From an uncultured Lachnospiraceae bacterium (GTDB taxonomy: Bacteria > Bacillota > Clostridia > Lachnospirales > Lachnospiraceae), in contig CAJUNB010000031.1 of assembly GCA_910587635.1 (NCBI GenBank), forward strand, positions 1-64,000: DNA of 64,000 nucleotides. Direction: 5' to 3'. Positions 40,968 through 48,938 of this stretch are shown here, piece by piece. Both the position numbers and the translations under genes were made by a program. The first letter of the stretch is position 1, and the number at the start of each line of letters is the position of its first letter. The notes beneath the pieces are model-generated. The model was not told where the DNA came from and searched no databases. It was given only the letters and a program-made list of their open reading frames with translations.

Positions 40968-43937
40968 CTATCTGGGAACTTCCACCATGATGTACGCTTC
41001 CACGATGTCAAGCTCCTGCATCTGGTCAAAGCCCTCGAATACGAGACCACATTCGAAACCGGCCTTCACTTCTTTTACATCATCTTTGAACCGCTTCAGG
41101 GAAGCCAGTTTTCCTTCAAAGATCTGATTTCCTTCTCTCGTAATACGCACTTTGCAGTCTCTCTGGAATACACCGTCCAATACATAGGAACCGGCAATAT
41201 TGCCTACTGCAGAAGCTCTGAACAGCTGGCGGACTTCCGCATGGCCGATCACTTTTTCCTCAAAGACAGGATCCAGCATTCCCTTCATAGCCGCTTCCAC
41301 ATCTTCAATGGCCTGATAGATGACCTTATACAGTCTGACGTCCACACCCTCTCTCTCGGCAACTGCCTTTGCCGTAGCATCCGGCCGGATGTTAAAGCCG
41401 ATAATGATCGCATTGGAAGCGGAAGCCAGTGTCACGTCGGATTCGTTGATGGCACCTACTCCGCCATGGATACATTTTACAACAACTTCCTCATTGGACA
41501 GTTTCAACAAGCTCTGCTTTACAGCTTCCACACTGCCCTGTACGTCAGCTTTGACGATCAGGTTCAGCTCTTTCAGATTGCCTGCCTGAATCTGTGTGAA
41601 CAAATCATCCAGAGACATTTTGGATTTGGTCTCTTCCAGTTTCTTTTCTTTATTCTGAGCCAGATATGTCTCTGCATAGGACTTGGCCGTTTTGTCATTT
41701 TCATGGGCGATAAAGATCTCTCCCGCTCCCGGCACATCGGAAAGTCCCAGAATTTCTACCGGTGTGGAGGGGCCCGCCTCTTTTACTCTTCTGCCTTTAT
41801 CATCGATCATGGCCCTCACCTTGCCATGGCTCGCACCTGCGGAAATGAAATCACCCACATGCAATGTTCCTTTCTGCACAAGTACGGTAGCTACCGGCCC
41901 CCGACCTCTGTCCAGCTCGGCCTCGATAACGAGGCCTCTGCCCATGCGCTTTGCGTTTGCCTTCAGTTCCAGAATCTCCGCGGTGAGCAAAATCGTCTCC
42001 AGCAATGTCTCAATGCCCTCTCCCGATTTTGCCGATACCGGAACAAATTCTGTACTTCCGCCCCAGTCTACCGGAATGAGTTCATATTCGGTCAATTCCT
42101 GCTTTACTCTGTCTATATTGGCATTTGGTTTATCCACTTTATTGACAGCAACGATGATCTCGATCCCCGCTGCCTTGGCATGATTGATCGCCTCTATCGT
42201 CTGGGGCATAACACCGTCATCTGCCGCTACTACAAGGATTGCAATATCCGTAGAATTGGCGCCGCGCATACGCATTGCTGTAAATGCTTCATGTCCCGGT
42301 GTATCCAGGAAAGTAATTTTTTCATTGTTAATATTGACGGTATATGCACCGATATGCTGGGTAATGCCGCCTGCTTCCTTATCCGTTACATTTGTCTTAC
42401 GAATCGCATCCAGAAGAGACGTCTTACCATGATCTACATGACCCATGACACAGATAACAGGAGGACGCTTCGTCATGTTCTTTTCATCCTCATCCTCTTC
42501 TTTCAGAAGCTCTTCTATTACATCCACTTTCACTTCTTTTTCACATATGATCTCATATTCGATGGCAATCTCTTCTGCCGTTTCAAAGCTGATCTCCTGA
42601 TTTACCGTTACGATCTGCCCTTGCAGGAACAGTTTCTTCACGATAACGGAAGGCTGTATTTTCATCTTATCTGCCAGCTCTCTGATCGTAAGCATCTCCG
42701 GCAGTGTAATCGTCTTGATCTGCTCTTCCTGTTTCTTTTCTACTTTCTTCTCCGGTTTGATGAATCTTCCCGGTTTGTTTTTATTCTTACTGTCGCCATC
42801 TTCATAGATTGCATCTTTTCTGGAACGTCTGTCTCTTTCCTGATTGATACGGCGGTTGTCATCCCGATGCTTCTCCGTATCCTTTACCGGCGCTTCCGCC
42901 ACGAACGGTCTGGCAGGAGCAGGTTTTCTGTATTTATTGTCCTCCCGGCCATTGCCTCTTTCAGGGCGGTTAGTATCACCAAAGCCCCTGCCACGATTTG
43001 AACCATTCTGATGATTCTCCGCATCTTTATGAAAACGGTTACCACCGGTTCTGTTATCCGTCTGACGGCTTCTATAATCATTGTTTCCACCTGTTCTTTC
43101 CTGGGGCCGTTTCCCATATCTGTTGTCAGACTGTCCTCTGTTTTCCCCTTCCTGTGATTTGTATGAGGAAGGAGCAGCTGCTGCATTTGTATTGTTCTGG
43201 ATCGGCTTTTCTTTTACAGTGGCGCTTTCCTGAGGCTTCTGACTGCGTTTTGGCTGGTTGACAGGTTTGATCTGTCCCACGGAAGGTGTGGGCGAAGGTG
43301 GCGTCAATGGACGGATCAGAGGCCGGTTTATATTGCTGTTATGGTTGTTATTGCTATTATTATTTTGATTGCCGCCATTATTATTTCTTCTGTCCCGATT
43401 CCCCGGCACAGCAGTACGCTGTCCTCCCGGCATCTTGCTGTTGTGTGGATTGCTGACGAAAATAATATTTTTCTTTTTCCTGACCGGGGCCGTTTTTCCT
43501 GTTCCGTCTCCTGTTTTCTCCGGCTTTGCAGCTCCCTGTGGACGGGAGGCCTGTACCGGCCTGTCGTTTCCTGCAGATTTTACAGATGCTGCATCTGTCG
43601 ACACCGTTCTTTTCTCCGGTTCTGTAGTCTTTACAGCAGTCCTGGACACTTCCATCACAGCCGATGCCTTTGATATCTCTGCCCCTTTATCTGTCTTTTC
43701 GACTTTGACAGGCTCTGCCGCTGGTGACATTTCAGACGGCTCTTTTACTGTAACCGCTTCTTTTTTCCGGTCGGCATCCTTTTTCCCCAGTTCTCGCCTC
43801 ACCATGGCGGCAGCCTCCTCTTCCACAGAACTCTGCGCCGCCTTTACTTCGATTCCTTTATTCTGTAAAAAAGCAATAATCTCTTTACTTTGCTTATCCA
43901 ATTCTTTTGCAAGTTCATGTACTTTGATTTTCGCCAT
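40968..43937 (-). CDS. infB: Translation initiation factor IF-2
   Basis: A 989-residue GTPase that places initiator tRNA on the 30S subunit. The first about 50 residues form the IF2-N domain (KIKVHELAKELDKQSKEIIAFL). Residues 50-370 are a long low-complexity linker, first Lys/Glu/Ala then Asn/Arg/Gly-rich (about 180-340). A second IF2-N motif is at about 405-480. The G domain starts at about 497 with MGHVDHGKTSLLD, then DTPGHEAFT and NKVDKP, followed by domains II-IV. ATG at 43937 with GGAGG. The linker is longer than in Bacillus. Confidence 0.95.
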   Translation of the reverse strand: MAKIKVHELAKELDKQSKEIIAFLQNKGIEVKAAQSSVEEEAAAMVRRELGKKDADRKKEAVTVKEPSEMSPAAEPVKVEKTDKGAEISKASAVMEVSRTAVKTTEPEKRTVSTDAASVKSAGNDRPVQASRPQGAAKPEKTGDGTGKTAPVRKKKNIIFVSNPHNSKMPGGQRTAVPGNRDRRNNNGGNQNNNSNNNHNSNINRPLIRPLTPPSPTPSVGQIKPVNQPKRSQKPQESATVKEKPIQNNTNAAAAPSSYKSQEGENRGQSDNRYGKRPQERTGGNNDYRSRQTDNRTGGNRFHKDAENHQNGSNRGRGFGDTNRPERGNGREDNKYRKPAPARPFVAEAPVKDTEKHRDDNRRINQERDRRSRKDAIYEDGDSKNKNKPGRFIKPEKKVEKKQEEQIKTITLPEMLTIRELADKMKIQPSVIVKKLFLQGQIVTVNQEISFETAEEIAIEYEIICEKEVKVDVIEELLKEEDEDEKNMTKRPPVICVMGHVDHGKTSLLDAIRKTNVTDKEAGGITQHIGAYTVNINNEKITFLDTPGHEAFTAMRMRGANSTDIAILVVAADDGVMPQTIEAINHAKAAGIEIIVAVNKVDKPNANIDRVKQELTEYELIPVDWGGSTEFVPVSAKSGEGIETLLETILLTAEILELKANAKRMGRGLVIEAELDRGRGPVATVLVQKGTLHVGDFISAGASHGKVRAMIDDKGRRVKEAGPSTPVEILGLSDVPGAGEIFIAHENDKTAKSYAETYLAQNKEKKLEETKSKMSLDDLFTQIQAGNLKELNLIVKADVQGSVEAVKQSLLKLSNEEVVVKCIHGGVGAINESDVTLASASNAIIIGFNIRPDATAKAVAEREGVDVRLYKVIYQAIEDVEAAMKGMLDPVFEEKVIGHAEVRQLFRASAVGNIAGSYVLDGVFQRDCKVRITREGNQIFEGKLASLKRFKDDVKEVKAGFECGLVFEGFDQMQELDIVEAYIMVEVPR

Positions 43938-43957
43938 ACTCACTACCTCCGTATTTG

Positions 43958-44269
43958 TTATTGTCCACATTCCAATTTACTTATGATACTCTTTGCTAAT
44001 CCTTCGCTCGTCACGGCAAGAGACGCACGAAATGTTTTTCCAATACAGTGTCCCAGCTCTTCCATCGTTTCATAGAAATACAGAGGCACTTCATAAAAGC
44101 TGCACATATTTGAAAATTTCTTTTTTGTATTATCAGATGCTTCCTCACTGACGATAACGAGATGGGCTTTTCGCCCCTTCACAGCCTTCTCCGTCATAAA
44201 CTCGCCACTGACCAGATTCCCGGACTTGATTGCCAATCCAAGCAAAGATAATATCCTGTCATTTTTCAT
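43958..44269 (-). CDS. ylxQ: L7Ae-family RNA-binding protein YlxQ
   Basis: A 103-residue L7Ae/L30e-fold protein that binds kink-turn-type RNA. Visible pattern: ILSLLGLAIKSGNLVSGEF, KAHLVIVSEEASDNTKKKF, VPLYFYETMEELGHCIGK and RASLAVTSEGLAKSII. The ATG at 44269 overlaps the end of rnpM by 11 bases; a start at 44302 is possible but lies further inside rnpM. It sits between rnpM and infB as in Bacillus. Confidence 0.85.
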   Translation of the reverse strand: MKNDRILSLLGLAIKSGNLVSGEFMTEKAVKGRKAHLVIVSEEASDNTKKKFSNMCSFYEVPLYFYETMEELGHCIGKTFRASLAVTSEGLAKSIISKLECGQ

Positions 44270-44531
44270 CTTCTCTCTGAAACTCCTTCTCCAGATTTTC
44301 ATAGACCTGTGTTGGAATGCTCATCCTGAAAGAACGCTCCAGACCTCTGTTTTTCCTTGCCTTTTCCAGGCATTCCCCGGAAATACAAAGATATGCGCCT
44401 CTTCCATTTTTTTTGCCTGTCATATCCAGTGTAATCGTTCCCTCTGCAGTCTTTAACACCCGCATCATTTCCTTTTTACTCTTCATCTCGCCGCAGCCGA
44501 TACACTGTCTCATAGGAATTTTTTTATTCAT
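44259..44531 (-). CDS. rnpM: RNase P modulator RnpM (YlxR)
   Basis: A 90-residue DUF448 protein with the diagnostic PMRQCIGCGEMKSKKEMMRVL followed by GRGAYLCISGECLEKARKNRGLERSF. In Bacillus the protein binds RNase P RNA and modulates it. It lies 11 bases after nusA and overlaps ylxQ. Confidence 0.92.
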   Translation of the reverse strand: MNKKIPMRQCIGCGEMKSKKEMMRVLKTAEGTITLDMTGKKNGRGAYLCISGECLEKARKNRGLERSFRMSIPTQVYENLEKEFQREDEK

Positions 44532-44542
44532 TACAGGCTCCT

Positions 44543-45784
44543 TTATACTTCTGCAGGTTCTCCCTCTTCCTGCTCATATGTTTCCTCTATCTCATCGGCT
44601 TCTGCCATTTCTGACATCTCACCGTTTTCATATGTTCCGTCTGCTTCATATGCGTCACTGTCTTCATAGGTTTCTTCCGCTGGATACTCTTCTTCGTACT
44701 CATCCTCATCATAGTCATCCATATAATCTTCGTAACGGAAACCTGGTGTATCTTTTGCCTGTGTTTCGCTCTTAATGTCGATCTTATATCCTGTCAGTCT
44801 GGCTGCCAGCCTCGCATTCTGTCCTTCCTTACCGATGGCAAGAGACAGTTGATAATCCGGTACCACTACTTTGGCTGTCTTTTCATCAGGATCCGCAAAC
44901 ACGGCTACAATCTTGGCCGGAGACAGTGCATTCTGAATGAGATTGCCCGGATTTTCATCCCAGTTGATAATGTCTATCTTCTCTCCTCTCAGCTCTTCCA
45001 CAATGGCGTTGACTCTGGCACCGTTCATCCCTACGCAGGCACCTACTGCATCCACATTGGGATTGTTGGACCATACAGCCAGCTTTGTCCTGCTTCCGGC
45101 TTCTCTGGCGATACTCATGATCTCCACAGTGCCATCACGAATCTCCGTTACCTCCGATTCAAACAGGCGTTTTACGAGCTCAGGATGCGTCCTGCTCACA
45201 AGAATCCTCGGCCCCTTCGGTGTATTACGTACTTCCAGAATGTATACCTTGATTCTCTCCATGGGTTTGAACACTTCTCCCCGTATCTGTTCTCCTTCAC
45301 TGAGTATGGCATCTGCTTTACCCAGATTGATACCGATATTTCGTCCAAGGTATCTCTGAACTACCCCGGTGACCACATCTCTTTCCTTTTCGTAATACTG
45401 GTTATAGATAACGCTTCTTTCTTCCTCTCTGATCTTTTGCAAAATCACATTTTTTGCATTCTGTGTGGCAATCCGTCCAAATTCCTTGGATTTGATTTCC
45501 ACATGAATCATCTCTCCCAGCTGGGCTCCGCCAAAAATCTCTCTGGCATCTTCCAGAGTGATCTGCAGACAATCATCTTCCACTTCTTCTACTACTTCTT
45601 TTTCTGCATAACAGATAAAATCACAGGTATCCCTGTCGATTTCCACCTTCACATTGTCCGATTTCCCAAAGTGATTTTTGCAGGCGGTAATAAGAGAATT
45701 TTCAATGGCTTCAAACAGAGTCTCTTTACTGATTTCCTTTTCCTTCTCCAAAATATCAAGTGCTTCCATTAACTCTTTGTTCAT
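44543..45784 (-). CDS. nusA: Transcription factor NusA with acidic tail
   Basis: A 413-residue RNA polymerase elongation/termination factor. It has an N-terminal polymerase-binding domain (MNKELMEALDILEKEKEISKETLFEAIENSL), an S1 domain (about 135-200) and two KH domains (ARTHPELV-type SRTHPELVKRLFESEV, VGACVGMNGARVNAIVEEL, LAIGKEGQNARLAARLTG). Residues 350-413 are an extremely acidic Glu/Asp/Tyr-rich tail instead of the AR2 domains of E. coli. ATG at 45784 with AGGAGG. Confidence 0.95.
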   Translation of the reverse strand: MNKELMEALDILEKEKEISKETLFEAIENSLITACKNHFGKSDNVKVEIDRDTCDFICYAEKEVVEEVEDDCLQITLEDAREIFGGAQLGEMIHVEIKSKEFGRIATQNAKNVILQKIREEERSVIYNQYYEKERDVVTGVVQRYLGRNIGINLGKADAILSEGEQIRGEVFKPMERIKVYILEVRNTPKGPRILVSRTHPELVKRLFESEVTEIRDGTVEIMSIAREAGSRTKLAVWSNNPNVDAVGACVGMNGARVNAIVEELRGEKIDIINWDENPGNLIQNALSPAKIVAVFADPDEKTAKVVVPDYQLSLAIGKEGQNARLAARLTGYKIDIKSETQAKDTPGFRYEDYMDDYDEDEYEEEYPAEETYEDSDAYEADGTYENGEMSEMAEADEIEETYEQEEGEPAEV

Positions 45785-45812
45785 TTTTTCCGATCCCTCC
45801 TGATTCCTTTTC

Positions 45813-46277
45813 CTAAAAATCAAATGCCAGTCTGACAAGCGCCACTTCTTTCCTCTGAAATACTTTTTCTTCGCCGTCATCTGCCTCTATTGTAATCGTG
45901 TCCTTATCAAAAGCTGTCAGGACACCGGTAAAGTCCTTTTGTTTTTCAATAGGCTTATAAGTCTTCAGTTCCACTTCTTTTCCGATCCCCGTCTGCAAAT
46001 GCTTATCTTTCGTCAGCTTCCTGCCAAGACCAGGACTACTCACCTCCAGGATATAAGCATCCGCTATGAAATCCTCCTCATCCAGTCTATCGGAAAGTGC
46101 CCGGCTTACCTTTTCACAGTCGACAATATTGACCCCTTCCGGTTTATCAATATACGCACGCAGATACCACTCTGTGCCTTCCTTCACATACTCCACATCA
46201 TAGATGGATACACCGGCCGATGCTGCTATGGGCTCCAGCAGTTCTTCCGTGCGCTGTTCATAATTTTTCTTTGACAT
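45813..46277 (-). CDS. rimP: Ribosome maturation factor RimP
   Basis: A 154-residue protein for 30S assembly. Family features: VSIYDVEYVKEGTEWYLRAYIDKPEGVNIVDCEKVSRAL, YILEVSSPGLGRKLTKDKHL and the C-terminal SH3-like part (FTGVLTAFDKDTITIEADDGEEKVFQRKEVALVRLAFDF). ATG at 46277 with AGAGGTG. It is the first gene of the nusA-infB operon, and an attenuator-like hairpin lies 22 bases upstream. Confidence 0.93.
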   Translation of the reverse strand: MSKKNYEQRTEELLEPIAASAGVSIYDVEYVKEGTEWYLRAYIDKPEGVNIVDCEKVSRALSDRLDEEDFIADAYILEVSSPGLGRKLTKDKHLQTGIGKEVELKTYKPIEKQKDFTGVLTAFDKDTITIEADDGEEKVFQRKEVALVRLAFDF

Positions 46278-46298
46278 CTTTTCACCTCTTTTGCGTAT

Positions 46299-46322
46299 AA
46301 AAAAGGGTTCGTTATAACCCTT
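46299..46322 (-). terminator. Attenuator-like hairpin just before rimP
   Basis: On the minus strand AAGGGTT (46322-46316), a 6-base loop, AACCCTT (46309-46303) and a run of six T residues. It has the form of an intrinsic terminator but ends only 21 bases before the rimP start, leaving no room for a promoter. Transcripts of this operon must pass through it. Confidence 0.65.
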
Positions 46323-46344
46323 ATATATAGAATCGCGCCTGCAC

Positions 46345-46440
46345 GATTCGCCGCGCGCAGGCGGACTGCAAAGCAGCATTTCCCTTCTGCGAGCTGCGCA
46401 TCTATTCTTGTATATAGGGGTATTTTATAACCCCTATATA
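46345..46440. repeat. 96-bp hairpin repeat, copy 1
   Basis: Begins GATTCGCCGCGCGCAGGCGG and ends with an 11-bp inverted pair TATATAGGGGT/ACCCCTATATA. It is 94 of 96 identical to the copy at 46516-46611. Internal hairpins are CCGC/GCGG and CTGC/GCAG. Related to the repeats at 23526-23651. Confidence 0.8.
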
Positions 46441-46515
46441 TAGAGAATCCTGTATTGCAGGATTCTACGCCTGCGGCGGGTCGCTTTAGCGACATATTCC
46501 AATCCGCCGCAGTGT

Positions 46516-46611
46516 GATTCGCCGCGCGCGAGCGGACTGCAAAGCAGCATTTCCCTTCTGCGAGCTGCGCATCTATTCTTGTATATAGGGGTATTTTATA
46601 ACCCCTATATA
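46516..46611. repeat. 96-bp hairpin repeat, copy 2
   Basis: Second near-identical copy, 171 bp from the first. Here the inverted pair is longer: 17-bp arms at 46576-46592 and 46601-46617 around an 8-base AT loop. The region between the two copies holds a GAATCCTG/CAGGATTC hairpin and a GCGGCGG/CCGCCGC pair with TCGC/GCGA inside. Confidence 0.8.
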
Positions 46612-46615
46612 CAAG

Positions 46616-46641
46616 AAAGAGTGGAACGCTTTCCACTCTTT
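46616..46641 (-). terminator. Hairpin early in the rimP leader
   Basis: Stem AAAGAGTGGAA/TTCCACTCTTT (46616-46626 and 46631-46641), 4-base loop, followed on the minus strand by a weak T tract (TTTCTTG). It could end read-through from the glycan operon. It also lies just after the predicted rimP start of transcription, and its arm overlaps the next inverted repeat, so the two structures compete. Confidence 0.5.
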
Positions 46642-46669
46642 CCAGAATATACTATTAAATTCCTATATC

Positions 46670-46698
46670 ATAATAGCACCCTGCATTTTAGATTGCAA
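46670..46698 (-). promoter_or_regulatory. Promoter of the rimP-nusA-infB operon
   Basis: On the minus strand -35 TTGCAA (46698-46693), 17-bp spacer, -10 TATTAT (46675-46670). Predicted start near 46663, which gives a leader of about 385 bases made largely of hairpin repeats. Confidence 0.6.
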
Positions 46699-46743
46699 GG
46701 GGTTTTAGGAAAAATTTTGTTTTATTGCTTCCTACATATCACC

Positions 46744-47760
46744 CTACAGCACAACTCCGCCCAACACCTTCACCAGTATCCACCCCAATCCCGGCATCTT
46801 CCAGATGATCAGCAAAGCCAGTTTCTTCAACAGACTGACATTAGGTGCAGACAGATAGACTCCCGCATACCGCTCCATCTCCCGCATACATATATCCCAG
46901 TTTTTCGTACCGGGCGCAAATTCCCTTCTGCTGCACCTGTATGTTTCCCTACACCAATATGCCAGAAATCGGAATGTATATTGAATCTGATGGGCATGAA
47001 AGGAGCTTCCCATCCGATTTCCCACTTCCATGATCGGCTGCAGCGCATGCCGCAGCTCTGCCGCAGAATATCTTTTGCTCGTCAGACTTCCTTTTCTCTT
47101 ACAATAATAATATCCGTAAAATGGCAAAATTTCCAGTATACCCCGGCATCGGTAAATATATTCACATACGAAGGAAAAGTCCTCAAAACTCACCACATTT
47201 TCGGGAAAATACAGTTTCAATTCCCCTTTTTCATCCAATATTTTCTCTCTTCGAAACAACGTCCGGCAGCTGCTCATCGATATCTGTTCCCACATGGCCA
47301 TTTTCAGGGCTGCCGCCGGACATTTTCTGCGCTGTCCTTTCATGGAATACTGCCATCTTTTCCAGGAAGGTTTCCCACTCTCATCACAGATCATCAGCCC
47401 ACATACAGACATATCATTTCCTCTGGATAAACTCTCAGCCAGTCTCTCTATCATCCGGGGATGAATCAGATCGTCCGCATCCATAAAACCAATATACTGT
47501 CCCCTGGCATAACGCAGTCCCGTATTTCTGGCATGGGCAAGACCTCCATTTGGGATATTGATCAGTCTGATCTCCCAGCCCCTCCTATTTACTTTTTTCA
47601 TAAAAGCTCTGACAATCTCCTCTGTCCTGTCTGTGGAGCCGTCATTGACTACGATCAGTTCCACCTTCGAATAAGAAGACTTCAGAATATTCTTCAGACA
47701 ACGTCCGATTCTGCCTTCTTCCTGATAGGCAGGTATGATAATGGAAACCAGCTCTTTCAT
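46744..47760 (-). CDS. GT2 glycosyltransferase
   Basis: A 338-residue family 2 enzyme (GT-A fold). Motifs: VSIIIPAYQEEGRIGRCL, LIVVNDGSTDRT, NGGLAHARNTGLRYARGQYIGFMDADD (DxD). It probably adds one sugar to a lipid-linked glycan at the cytoplasmic face; donor and acceptor unknown. I chose the ATG at 47760 because AGGA lies upstream; the GTG five codons earlier overlaps that site. Last gene of the long glycan operon, 16 bases after another GT2. Confidence 0.88.
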   Translation of the reverse strand: MKELVSIIIPAYQEEGRIGRCLKNILKSSYSKVELIVVNDGSTDRTEEIVRAFMKKVNRRGWEIRLINIPNGGLAHARNTGLRYARGQYIGFMDADDLIHPRMIERLAESLSRGNDMSVCGLMICDESGKPSWKRWQYSMKGQRRKCPAAALKMAMWEQISMSSCRTLFRREKILDEKGELKLYFPENVVSFEDFSFVCEYIYRCRGILEILPFYGYYYCKRKGSLTSKRYSAAELRHALQPIMEVGNRMGSSFHAHQIQYTFRFLAYWCRETYRCSRREFAPGTKNWDICMREMERYAGVYLSAPNVSLLKKLALLIIWKMPGLGWILVKVLGGVVL

Positions 47761-47776
47761 AAGAACATTCCTCACT

Positions 47777-48835
47777 TTATTTTCTCCAGATACGAAGCAG
47801 CAAAATCACTGCCTTTGTCGCCAACAGTGCAGGATATATATGTCCAAAGCTGACCAGATACACATAACATTTTTCTGAAAATGTCAGCCCATCCACAGGG
47901 CATATGGGAAATTCCTCCACCTGTCCTGTCTTTTCTCTAATACTACCACAGGCACTGACAAAAGAAGGCCGAAACTGCAGCTCCTGATAGATAGCGCTTA
48001 CCAATCCGTCAAACTGAAACTGATTTATCTGCTCTTCAATGGCATCATTACCTCTTCTCCCGATTCGGAGCCGAAGATATCTTGCCGCCTGCCTGCTATT
48101 TTCAAATAACTCCTTATGATAGCGCTGATGCATGGAACATCCGCTGAACCGATTGTAATAATAAAAATTCTCCGATGAAAAGTAAACTTTGTCCGCAAAA
48201 TACATGCATTCATAGGCACAGACAAAATCTTCATAGGCAAACAGCGAAGTATCCTGGCAGTAATGTTTCATCAGCAGCTCCCGGGATATGATCTTATCAC
48301 AGAGACTGGAAGAAACTACCCCTACCCACGTCATCTGTCCTCTTGTTCGCATCATCCTGGGATAGATTTCCCGTTCCAGCCGCCTTTTTCGATACAGTCC
48401 AGGCCGTACGAAACAGGGATATGATGTCAGTTTGCCATTCTCTTCTATTAATGTATACCCAAAGGAAAAAATATCCGGGGAATCCGGCCCCTGTAAAATA
48501 CAGGCCGCCTCCTGCAACAGTTCCCGATCTATCCAGTCGTCGCCGTCCACATAGCAGATATACCTTCCCACAGACCGGAACAGACCTTCATTTCGCGCTG
48601 CGGCCACCCCTTTATTTTCTCCCATATGGATGACATGGATTCTGTTATCCGCTCCGGCATATCGGTCACAGATTTCCGGCGTACTGTCCGTGGAACCGTC
48701 GTTGACCAGAATCAGTTCAAAATTTTCATAGCTTTGTAAGAGGATACTGTCCACACACTTTTCAATTGTTTTTTCATTGTTGTATACCGGTATGATCACC
48801 GAAAAAAACGGAGATTCTGTTTTGTCCCGATTCAT
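47777..48835 (-). CDS. GT2 glycosyltransferase
   Basis: A 352-residue GT-A enzyme with FSVIIPVYNNEKTIEKCVDSIL, LILVNDGSTDSTPEICDRYA, NKGVAAARNEGLFRSVGRYICYVDGDDW (DxD). The C-terminal 40 residues hold a hydrophobic segment, so it may be membrane-associated. It resembles the following gene product in the N-terminal half and probably acts in the same pathway. It is 103 bases downstream of the DUF4832 gene. Confidence 0.88.
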   Translation of the reverse strand: MNRDKTESPFFSVIIPVYNNEKTIEKCVDSILLQSYENFELILVNDGSTDSTPEICDRYAGADNRIHVIHMGENKGVAAARNEGLFRSVGRYICYVDGDDWIDRELLQEAACILQGPDSPDIFSFGYTLIEENGKLTSYPCFVRPGLYRKRRLEREIYPRMMRTRGQMTWVGVVSSSLCDKIISRELLMKHYCQDTSLFAYEDFVCAYECMYFADKVYFSSENFYYYNRFSGCSMHQRYHKELFENSRQAARYLRLRIGRRGNDAIEEQINQFQFDGLVSAIYQELQFRPSFVSACGSIREKTGQVEEFPICPVDGLTFSEKCYVYLVSFGHIYPALLATKAVILLLRIWRK

Positions 48836-48938
48836 CTGCGCAATACCGCCTTTTTAACCGATTTTTTCCAGCAGCCCTCCAGTATCTCCTGGCTTCGGAT
48901 CAGCAGATCGAACTATTTTATATTCCTAAACCTGACCG

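Noticed and set aside
40686..43001. 771-codon plus-strand open frame opposite infB
   Set aside because: Low-complexity Phe/His/Cys-rich shadow; infB motifs on the minus strand are unambiguous.
46345..46611. Possible CRISPR array
   Set aside because: Only two long units 171 bp apart, with internal hairpins and no short regular repeats, spacers or cas genes.
46226..46636. 136-codon minus-strand frame containing two YRGYKIPLYTR-type repeats
   Set aside because: It is translation of the two 96-bp hairpin repeats, with no ribosome site or domain.
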